Origin: DATKEG01 sp035544515
Lineage (GTDB): Bacteria > Acidobacteriota > Vicinamibacteria > Fen-336
NCBI GenBank assembly: GCA_035544515.1
Contig: DATKEG010000232.1
Coordinates: forward strand, 1 to 29,382
Direction of reading: 5' to 3'
DNA length: 29,382 bases
Part shown: piece by piece, positions 21,499 through 28,272 of the stretch
Numbering within the stretch: the stretch's first letter is position 1
Layout of the letters: each line of letters begins with the position of its first letter
The notes under the pieces: generated by a model
The model's input: only the letters and a program-made list of their open reading frames with translations
What the model was told of the DNA's origin: nothing
Database searches by the model: none
Program-made: the position numbers and the translations under genes

Positions 21499-24441
21499 AT
21501 GGCCACGGCCACCTTCAGCGCCGCCGAGCGGATCCTCGAGGGGCTCTCTCCCGCCCAGCACGAAGCCGTCCTGCACGGCGAGGGCCCGCTGCTCATCATC
21601 GCGGGCGCGGGCACGGGCAAGACCACGGTCCTCACCCGCCGCATCGCCCACCTGATCGCGGCGCGGCGCGCGCGGCCCGAGGAGATCCTGGCCTTGACCT
21701 TCACCGAGAAGGCGGCGGCGGAGATGTCCGAGCGGGTGGATCAGCTCATCCCGTACGGCTACGCCGAAAGCTGGATCGGCACCTTCCACGCCTTCGGCGA
21801 CCGCGTCCTGCGTGACCACGCGCTCGAGGCCGGGCTCGACCCCTCGTTCCGCGTGCTGACGCGGCCCGAGCAGGTCATCTTCCTGCGCGAGCGGCTGTGG
21901 CGGCTGCCGCTCGTCCGCTTCCGGCCGCTGGGCGATCCCACGCGCCACCTCGACGCGCTGCTCACGCTGGTGAGCCGGGCCAAGGACGAGGACGTCTCGC
22001 CCGCCGCCTACGGCGCCTGGGCCGAGGAGCGCCTGGCCGCGGCCGCCACGGACGACGCTCGCGACCTGGCGGGCCGGCACTCCGAGCTGGCCGCTTTCTA
22101 CCAGGCCTACCAGGACCTCCTGGCGGAGGCGGGCGCCGTGGACTTCGGCGACCAGATCTTCCGCGCGCTCGAGCTGCTCCGGGCGCGACCGGCCGTGCTG
22201 CGGGGGCTGCGCGCGCGCTATCGCTACGTGCTGGTGGACGAGTTCCAGGATACGAACCACGCCCAGCTCGAGCTGGTGCGGCTTTTGGCCGGCGAGGAGG
22301 CCCCGAACGTCACGGTCGTCGGCGACGACGACCAGGCCATCTACCGCTGGCGCGGCGCGGCCGCGGCCAACCTCCTGGCGTTCCGCCGGCTCCATCCGGC
22401 CGCGCGCGAGGTGGTGCTCACCGACAACCACCGCTCCACGCAGATCATCCTCGACGCGGCCACCCGCCTCATCTCCTACAACAACCCGTGGCGGCTCGAG
22501 GCCATGACCGGCATCGACAAGCGGCTGCGCTCGCCGCGCCGCGAGGGCGAGCCCGTGCGCCACCTGCGCTTCGACACGGTGTCCGCGGAGGCCGACGGCG
22601 TCGCGGCCGAGGTCGCGGCGCGCCTGGTCCGCGGCTTCCGTCCGCGCGACGTCGCGCTCCTCGTGCGCAGCAACGGAGACGCCGACCCCTTCCTGCGCGC
22701 GCTCAACGTCCGCGGCATACCCCAACGGTTCACGGGCAGCCGCGGCCTCTACGCGCGCGAGGAGGTGCGCCTGCTCGTGGCCTTCCTGCGTGCGCTGGCG
22801 CATCCCGACGATTCCGTGTCGGCCTTCTACCTGGCCGCCTCCGAGGTCTATCGGATGCCCGCGCCCGAGCTGCTGCGGCTCAACCGCTACGCGCAGCGCA
22901 AGACGCGGCCCCTGCTCGAGGTCCTGCGCGGCCTGCCCGCGAACGAGGACCTCGTGGGCGTGGGCGCAGCGGCCCGCGCGGCCGCGGAGCGCCTGCTGGC
23001 CGACCTCGATCGCGCGGCCGCCGACGTGCCCGCCCTGCGCACGGGCGAGGTGCTCTATCGGTATCTCCAGGGCTCGGGGCTGCTCGCGCGCCTCTCGAAG
23101 GAGGCCAGCGCGCGCTCCGAGGCCATGGTCAAGAACATCGCGCGGTTCTTCGAGGTCGTGAAGGCGTACGGCGACGTGGCCGAGCACGACCGGGTACCCG
23201 CCTTCGTCCTGCACCTGGACCTGCTGCGCGAGGCGGGGGACGACCCGGCCGTGGCGGAGGCGGAGCCCGACGAGGACGCGGTGGCGGTGCTCACCGTGCA
23301 CAAGGCCAAGGGCCTGGAGTTCCCGGTCGTCTTCCTGGTGGGCGCGGTCGAGGAGAGGTTCCCGGTCAAGCGCCGCGGCGAGCCGCTCGAGCTGCCGGCC
23401 GAGCTGACGAAGGAGGCGCAGGGCGGCGGCGACGCCCACCTGCTGGAAGAGCGGCGGCTCTTCTACGTGGCCATGACGCGCGCGAAGGAAGAGCTGGTCC
23501 TGACCTCCGCCGCCGACTACGGCACCTCGCGGGCGCGGAAGGTCTCGCGCTTCGTGGTCGAGGCCCTGGACCTGCCCTCGCCCGCCCCCGTCCCGCGCAA
23601 GAGCCGGGCCCTCGAGGCGCTGGCCCGGCACCAGCCCGCGCCCCTGCCGGCGCCGGGGAGGGAGCGGCCCCTCGCCGCGCACGAGCCGCTGACCCTCTCC
23701 TTCCGGCAGGTGGACGACTACCAGACCTGCCCGCTCAAGTACCACTACGTCCACCGCCTGCGCGTGCCGCTGCTCGCGCACCATCGCGTGGTCTACGGCA
23801 GCGCCGTGCACAAGGCGGTGCAGGCGCACTTCCGGGCGCGCCTGGAAGGCCGTGCCTTCGCCGAGGACGACCTCGTGGCCGCCTTCCGCGAGGCGTGGGT
23901 GTCCGAGGGCTTCCTCTCGCGCGAGCACGAGGAGCAGCGCCTCCGCGCCGGGGAGGAGATGCTGCGGCGCTTCCACCGCGACGAGGCGAAGAGCGCGCTC
24001 CAGCCCACGGCCGTGGAGAGCGACTTCACCTTCTACGTGGACCGGACCAAGGTGGTGGGGAGGTACGACCTCGTCCTGGAGCGGGACGGCGAGGTGACGA
24101 TCCTCGACTTCAAGACGGGCGCGGTGGACGACCTGGACCGGGCGAAAGCGCGCGCGCGTGAGAGCCTTCAGCTCGACGTCTACGCCCTGGCCTGGCTGCG
24201 CACGCGCGGGAAGCTGCCGGAGCGGGTGGAGCTGCGCTTCCTCGAATCGGGCCTCGCCGGTGGCAAGCGGCCGACGCTCGCGGAGGCGGCGGCCACCGAG
24301 GAGACGATACGCTCGCTGGCCGCGCGCATCCGCGCCCGCGAGTTCCCGGCCAGCCCGTCCTACATGGCCTGCGGACAGTGCGCCTTCCGCGACATCTGCC
24401 CGTACACCGCGCGCGGGCCCGAGCCGGCCTTCGCGGGCTGA
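21499..24441 (+). CDS. UvrD/PcrA-family helicase fused to an iron-sulfur RecB/AddB-type nuclease
   Basis: The 980-residue protein combines a superfamily 1 3'-5' helicase with a C-terminal PD-(D/E)XK nuclease. Helicase motifs: AGAGTGKTT at 35-43 (Lys41), DEFQDTN at 247-253, GDDDQAIYRWRG near 275-286, LTVHKAKGLEFPVV near 600, and VAMTRAKEEL near 660. The nuclease has GRYDLV (Asp857) and DFK (Asp870, Lys872). Four cysteines, C744 before the nuclease and C958, C961, C967 after it (CGQCAFRDIC), form the iron-sulfur staple known from AddB and related proteins. It probably processes DNA ends in double-strand break repair, like AddAB or AdnAB, but no partner subunit gene is adjacent. The ATG at 21499 is chosen because the family sequence begins here; the gene is divergent from the ABC cluster (70-bp gap). 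Confidence 0.92.
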   Translation: MATATFSAAERILEGLSPAQHEAVLHGEGPLLIIAGAGTGKTTVLTRRIAHLIAARRARPEEILALTFTEKAAAEMSERVDQLIPYGYAESWIGTFHAFGDRVLRDHALEAGLDPSFRVLTRPEQVIFLRERLWRLPLVRFRPLGDPTRHLDALLTLVSRAKDEDVSPAAYGAWAEERLAAAATDDARDLAGRHSELAAFYQAYQDLLAEAGAVDFGDQIFRALELLRARPAVLRGLRARYRYVLVDEFQDTNHAQLELVRLLAGEEAPNVTVVGDDDQAIYRWRGAAAANLLAFRRLHPAAREVVLTDNHRSTQIILDAATRLISYNNPWRLEAMTGIDKRLRSPRREGEPVRHLRFDTVSAEADGVAAEVAARLVRGFRPRDVALLVRSNGDADPFLRALNVRGIPQRFTGSRGLYAREEVRLLVAFLRALAHPDDSVSAFYLAASEVYRMPAPELLRLNRYAQRKTRPLLEVLRGLPANEDLVGVGAAARAAAERLLADLDRAAADVPALRTGEVLYRYLQGSGLLARLSKEASARSEAMVKNIARFFEVVKAYGDVAEHDRVPAFVLHLDLLREAGDDPAVAEAEPDEDAVAVLTVHKAKGLEFPVVFLVGAVEERFPVKRRGEPLELPAELTKEAQGGGDAHLLEERRLFYVAMTRAKEELVLTSAADYGTSRARKVSRFVVEALDLPSPAPVPRKSRALEALARHQPAPLPAPGRERPLAAHEPLTLSFRQVDDYQTCPLKYHYVHRLRVPLLAHHRVVYGSAVHKAVQAHFRARLEGRAFAEDDLVAAFREAWVSEGFLSREHEEQRLRAGEEMLRRFHRDEAKSALQPTAVESDFTFYVDRTKVVGRYDLVLERDGEVTILDFKTGAVDDLDRAKARARESLQLDVYALAWLRTRGKLPERVELRFLESGLAGGKRPTLAEAAATEETIRSLAARIRAREFPASPSYMACGQCAFRDICPYTARGPEPAFAG

Positions 24442-24528
24442 CGCGTGGGCCTGGAGGCGTCCCCGCCATCCGTTCCGAGCGGGTTGAGCTCCGCGCCGCG
24501 GCCGCTGCGGGGCTGCGCCGCGCGAGCG

Positions 24529-24558
24529 TTGACCTGCGGTAATGGCCGGCCTTAGGCT
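24529..24558 (+). promoter_or_regulatory. promoter candidate for the dehydrogenase gene
   Basis: TTGACC (24529-24534) and TAGGCT (24553-24558) with an 18-bp spacer form a plausible sigma70 promoter in the 153-bp gap after the helicase gene. The downstream gene has a strong ribosome binding site (GGAGGT near 24581-24586). The first part of the gap (24442-24528) is GC-rich and shows no clear terminator. Confidence 0.45.
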
Positions 24559-24594
24559 GGCGCGAACCGTCACATCTTCCGGAGGTCTTTCTGC

Positions 24595-25473
24595 ATGCAG
24601 AAACGCATCGGCTTCGCCGGCCTGGGGTTGATGGGCAGCCGCATGGCCCGCAACCTCCTCCAGAAGGGCTTCCCGCTCACGGTGTGGAACCGCACCCCCG
24701 AGCGCTGCGAACCTCTCGCGAAAGAGGGCGCCCGGGTGGCGCGCACGCCGCGCGAGCTGGCGGAAGCGTCGGACGTCGTGGTCGCGTGCGTGGCCGACCC
24801 CGACGCGGCCGCGCGCATCATGTTCGCGGAGGACGGCATCCGGCCCGCCGCCCGGGCGGGCTTCCGCTACCTGGAGTGCTCGACGATCTCGCCCGGACTG
24901 GTGCGGCGCATGGGCGAGGTCCTGCGCGCGAAGGACGCCGACGTCCTCGAGGCGCCGGTCACCGGCTCCAGGCTCGGCTCCGAGAAGGGCACGCTGCTGT
25001 TCATGACCGGCGGCCGTCCCGAGACGCACGAAGAGCTGATGCCGGTGATGATGGCGATGGGGACCAAGGCCATCCGCTGCGGCGAGCTGGGCGAGGCCTC
25101 GATAGTGAAGCTCGTGGGCAACACCGTCATCTCCTTCATGCTCGAGGGACTCTGCGAGGGGGCGGTCGTGGCGCGAAAGGCCGGCGTTCCGTTGGCGAAG
25201 CTGCTCGAGGTGGTGATGGCCTCGGGGTTCGCCTCGCCCTATTTCGCCTTCAAGGGCGCGGCCATCGAGCAGCGCGACTTCGACCAGCACTTCTCGATCG
25301 ACCTGCTGGTGAAGGACCAGACGCTGATGCTGGATGAAGCGGCCGCGCGCCTTGTGCCGATGCCGGGATTGGCCGCCATCCGCGAGGTCTTCCAGGCCGC
25401 GCGAGCGCAGGGCCTGGGCCAGGAGGACATCGCCGCGGTCATCAAGGCCCTGGAGAAGGCCGCCGGCGTGTAG
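24595..25473 (+). CDS. NAD(P)-dependent beta-hydroxyacid dehydrogenase (3-HIBADH/GLYR family)
   Basis: Members oxidise or reduce small beta-hydroxyacids or semialdehydes (3-hydroxyisobutyrate, tartronate semialdehyde, glyoxylate, succinic semialdehyde). The 292-residue protein has the Rossmann fingerprint GLGLMGSRMARNL (9-21), the substrate-loop APVTGS near 121-126 followed by GTLLFMTGG, and the catalytic Lys172 with Asn176 in VKLVGNTV. A helical C-terminal domain follows. The substrate cannot be decided from sequence; similarity to plant/bacterial glyoxylate/succinic semialdehyde reductases is plausible. The ATG at 24595 follows a good GGAGGT site. Confidence 0.9.
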   Translation: MQKRIGFAGLGLMGSRMARNLLQKGFPLTVWNRTPERCEPLAKEGARVARTPRELAEASDVVVACVADPDAAARIMFAEDGIRPAARAGFRYLECSTISPGLVRRMGEVLRAKDADVLEAPVTGSRLGSEKGTLLFMTGGRPETHEELMPVMMAMGTKAIRCGELGEASIVKLVGNTVISFMLEGLCEGAVVARKAGVPLAKLLEVVMASGFASPYFAFKGAAIEQRDFDQHFSIDLLVKDQTLMLDEAAARLVPMPGLAAIREVFQAARAQGLGQEDIAAVIKALEKAAGV

Positions 25474-25511
25474 CCGCGGACCTCCCCTGGCCCCGGCGCG
25501 TGGCACTCTTT

Positions 25512-25534
25512 CGCGGACGCCGTCCGTGTCCGCG
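25512..25534 (+). promoter_or_regulatory. alternative hairpins in the rmuC leader
   Basis: The arm CGCGGAC (25512-25518) can pair either with GTCCGTG (25522-25528, one G-U pair, 3-nt loop) or with GTCCGCG (25528-25534, 9-nt loop). The second fold ends at the start of the GGAGG (25534-25538) ribosome binding site of rmuC. This is visible pairing potential only; GC-rich sequence makes such folds common. Confidence 0.3.
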
Positions 25535-25542
25535 GAGGCAGG

Positions 25543-26964
25543 ATGGAAATCATGATCGCCGGCCTGGCCACCGCCGCGCTGCTCGGCTGGGTGATGGGCT
25601 GGCACATGGCACGGAACCGGGGCGAGGCGGAGAAGGGAGCCTTGGCCGAGCGCGTGCGCGGCGCGGAAGAGGCGCTGGGCCTCGTGCGCGCGGAGTCGCT
25701 CTCGCGGCAGGCCCAGCTCGACCGCCTGCGCGCGGAGAGCGCGGAGCTGCGCGCCGAGGGCGTGCGTCTCGACACGCTCCTTTCCGAGGAGCGGCGCGGC
25801 GCCGAGGAGAAGCTGTCGCTCCTGAACCAGGCCGAAAAGCAGCTCCGCGAGGCCTTCGCGGCCTTGTCCGCGGAGGCCCTGCGCCGGAACAACCAGACGT
25901 TCCTGGACCTCGCCCAGACCGCCATGGCGCAGTTCCAGAAGACCGCGGCCACCGACCTCGAGGCGCGCCAGGGCGCCATCGCGGACCTGCTCAAGCCGGT
26001 CGGCGCGACGCTGCAGAAGTTCGAGACCGCCGTCCAGGCCATCGAGAAGGAGCGCGTCGGCTCCTATGCGGCGTTGCGCGAGCAGCTCGGCTCGCTGGCG
26101 GCGAGCCAGACGCTGCTGCGGGCGGAGACCGCCAACCTGGTCAAGGCGCTGCGCACCCCCTCCACGCGCGGGCGCTGGGGCGAGATCCAGCTTCGCCGCG
26201 TCTGCGAGATGGCCGGCATGCTCGAGCACTGCGACTTCGACGAGCAGCAGACGGCCACCGCGCCCCGCGACCAGGCGCGCCTCCGTCCCGACGTGCAGGT
26301 GCGTCTGCCCGGCGGCAAGACGGTCGTGGTCGACGCGAAGGTGCCCTTCATGGCCTACCTCGAGGCGCTGGAGGCGCGCGAGGAGCCGCACCGCGAGGCG
26401 ATGCTCCGCGACCATGCCCGGCAGGTGCGCGACCACGTCGTGCGCCTGGGCAGCCGCGCCTACTGGGACCAGCTGCCGGGCACGCCGGACTTCGTCGTCA
26501 TGTTCCTGCCCGGCGAGCCCTTCCTGAGCGCGGCCTGGGAGCAGGACCCGGGGCTCATCGACGCCGCCATGGAGCAGCGGGTGATGCTGGCCACGCCGAT
26601 CACGCTGATCTCGCTCCTTAAGGCCGTGGCCTACGGGTGGCGGCAGGAGAAGGTCGCGGAGAGTGCCCAGTCCATCAGCGAGCTCGGCCGCACGCTGCAC
26701 GAGCGGCTGCTCGGCCTGGCCACGCACTTCAACGCCCTCGGCAAGGGCCTCAACCAGGCGGTCGTGGCCTACAACCGCGCCGCGGGCTCGCTCGAGCGCC
26801 GCGTGCTGGTGGCCGCGCGCCGGTTCGGCGAGATGGGCGTCGACACCCCCGGTCCGTTGCCCGACCTGCGCCGCGTGGACCGCACGGTGCGCGCGCCGGG
26901 GCCGGACGCGGGAGCGGCCGAGGGCGGAGCGGACCCCCATCCCCTGTTCGCCGTACGCGACTGA
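25543..26964 (+). CDS. rmuC: DNA recombination protein RmuC
   Basis: RmuC limits certain DNA rearrangements and is built on a restriction-endonuclease-like fold. The 473-residue protein has an N-terminal membrane helix (about residues 2-20), a long Ala/Glu/Arg-rich coiled coil (about 24-110), the family motif GRWGEIQLRRVCEMAGM (near 209-225) and the nuclease-like core Asp250 ... Asp264-Ala-Lys266 (VVDAKVPF). FVVMFLPGEPF follows. The ATG at 25543 has GGAGG at 25534-25538; another ATG at 25552 is less likely. Its neighbour two genes upstream is also a repair nuclease. Confidence 0.93.
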   Translation: MEIMIAGLATAALLGWVMGWHMARNRGEAEKGALAERVRGAEEALGLVRAESLSRQAQLDRLRAESAELRAEGVRLDTLLSEERRGAEEKLSLLNQAEKQLREAFAALSAEALRRNNQTFLDLAQTAMAQFQKTAATDLEARQGAIADLLKPVGATLQKFETAVQAIEKERVGSYAALREQLGSLAASQTLLRAETANLVKALRTPSTRGRWGEIQLRRVCEMAGMLEHCDFDEQQTATAPRDQARLRPDVQVRLPGGKTVVVDAKVPFMAYLEALEAREEPHREAMLRDHARQVRDHVVRLGSRAYWDQLPGTPDFVVMFLPGEPFLSAAWEQDPGLIDAAMEQRVMLATPITLISLLKAVAYGWRQEKVAESAQSISELGRTLHERLLGLATHFNALGKGLNQAVVAYNRAAGSLERRVLVAARRFGEMGVDTPGPLPDLRRVDRTVRAPGPDAGAAEGGADPHPLFAVRD

Positions 26965-27028
26965 CCACCTGCTGGTGCTCGTCGAGAGCCTGGCCCGCGC
27001 AGGGGAGCGTCACCTTTCGCGCGCCACA

Positions 27029-27057
27029 TTGACCTCATGACGACGGGGGACTACGCT
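27029..27057 (+). promoter_or_regulatory. sigma70-type promoter for ispDF
   Basis: TTGACC (27029-27034) and TACGCT (27052-27057) are separated by exactly 17 bp. The predicted start near 27064 coincides with the beginning of the hairpin at 27065-27084, so the leader would consist almost entirely of that structure. Confidence 0.5.
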
Positions 27058-27064
27058 CCCCCTG

Positions 27065-27084
27065 CGCCTCCCGCGTGGGAGGCG
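27065..27084 (+). promoter_or_regulatory. leader hairpin covering the ispDF ribosome binding site
   Basis: CGCCTCCC (27065-27072) pairs perfectly with GGGAGGCG (27077-27084) around a 4-nt GCGT loop. The 3' arm contains GGAGG (27078-27082), the only Shine-Dalgarno candidate for the ATG at 27095, 12 nt away. The 5' arm CCTCC mimics the anti-Shine-Dalgarno sequence. The fold would block ribosome binding, so it may act in translation control. A TCCTTTCTCC tract follows, so a terminator is an alternative. Confidence 0.55.
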
Positions 27085-27094
27085 TCCTTTCTCC

Positions 27095-28264
27095 ATGGAC
27101 AGTCTGGCGATCCTGGTGGCGGCCGGCAGCGGGGAGCGCATGGGCGCCGGCCGGCCCAAGGCCTTCCTGCCGCTCGCCGGCCAGCCCATGCTGCTGCGCG
27201 CGGCCACCGCCTTCCAGGCCGCGCCCTCGGTGGAGGCGATCATCGCCGTGGTGCCGCGGTCCGAGATCGACGCCGCGCGCGCCCTGCTCGCCACCCTGCC
27301 CAAGCTGGCCGCGGTGGTGGCCGGGGGGCCGCGGCGCCAGGACTCCGTGGCGGAAGGCCTGCGGCAGGTGCCGCTGGAGTTCGGCGGGCTCGTGCTCGTC
27401 CACGACGCGGCGCGGCCGCTCGTGGACGTGGCCACGATCGAGGCGGTGTGCGCGGCCGCGCGCGAGACGGGCGCCGCGCTTCCGGTGCTGGCCCTCGTGG
27501 ACACGGTCAAGCACCTGCGCGAAGGGACGGTCGACCACACGTTGGACCGGCGCGAGCTGGCGGCCGCCCAGACGCCGCAGGGCTTCCGCCGCGAGCTGCT
27601 CGTCCGCGCCTACGCCGAGGCGGAGCGCACCGGCGCCGTCCTCACCGACGAGGCCATGGCCCTGGAGCGGCTCGGGATCGCGGTGCGCGCGGTCCAGGGC
27701 GCGACCCGCAACCGCAAGCTCACCACCCCGGACGACCTGGCCTGGGCCGAAGACCTGCTCATGGGCGAGGACCGGCGCGGCACCGGACACGCGCGGATCG
27801 GCACCGGCTTCGACGCGCACCGGCTCGTCTCCGGGCGACCGCTCGTGCTCGGCGGCGTGCGCGTCGAGCACACGAGGGGACTGGAGGGGCACTCCGACGG
27901 CGACTGCCTGGTCCACGCGGTGTGCGACGCTCTGCTGGGGGCCGTGGGCGCGGGTGACCTGGGCGGTCGTTACCCGAGCGACGACCCGCGCTGGAAGGAC
28001 GTATCGAGCACGATGTTCCTGGCCGAGGCGGCGCGGGAGGTCGCGGAGCGCGGCTACGTGGTGGAGAACGTGGACGCCACCGTGGTCGCGCAGGAGCCCC
28101 GGCTCTCTCCGTACACGGAACGGATGCGCATGCGCCTGAGCGCCTGCTTGCGCGTGCCCCCCGACGTCGTCTCCGTGAAGGCCAAGAGCACGGACGGACT
28201 GGGGCCGTTCGGCCGGGGCGAGGGCATCGCCGCGCTGGCCACGCTCCTGCTCAAGAGGAGGTAG
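27095..28264 (+). CDS. ispDF: Bifunctional IspD-IspF enzyme of the MEP isoprenoid pathway
   Basis: The 389-residue protein joins two MEP-pathway enzymes. IspD (residues about 1-225) is 2-C-methyl-D-erythritol 4-phosphate cytidylyltransferase, with AAGSGERMGAGRPK (9-22), VHDAARPLV and LTDEAMALE. IspF (about 232-389) is 2C-methyl-D-erythritol 2,4-cyclodiphosphate synthase, with the metal ligands Asp240-x-His242 in GFDAHR, His266 in GHSDGD and the C-terminal GLGPFGRGEGIAALA. Both activities look intact. IspE would work between these steps and is not in the window. The ATG at 27095 has GGAGG inside a hairpin. rlmB follows 8 bp downstream. Confidence 0.96.
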   Translation: MDSLAILVAAGSGERMGAGRPKAFLPLAGQPMLLRAATAFQAAPSVEAIIAVVPRSEIDAARALLATLPKLAAVVAGGPRRQDSVAEGLRQVPLEFGGLVLVHDAARPLVDVATIEAVCAAARETGAALPVLALVDTVKHLREGTVDHTLDRRELAAAQTPQGFRRELLVRAYAEAERTGAVLTDEAMALERLGIAVRAVQGATRNRKLTTPDDLAWAEDLLMGEDRRGTGHARIGTGFDAHRLVSGRPLVLGGVRVEHTRGLEGHSDGDCLVHAVCDALLGAVGAGDLGGRYPSDDPRWKDVSSTMFLAEAAREVAERGYVVENVDATVVAQEPRLSPYTERMRMRLSACLRVPPDVVSVKAKSTDGLGPFGRGEGIAALATLLLKRR

Positions 28265-28272
28265 GCGGGCTC

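Noticed and set aside
21337..26940. A very long open frame on the minus strand (over 1,800 codons) antisense to the helicase, dehydrogenase and rmuC genes
   Set aside because: It is composed of Arg/His/Gln/Gly-rich low-complexity sequence with no domain, as expected from the complement of high-GC coding DNA. The plus-strand genes under it have clear motifs and ribosome binding sites.
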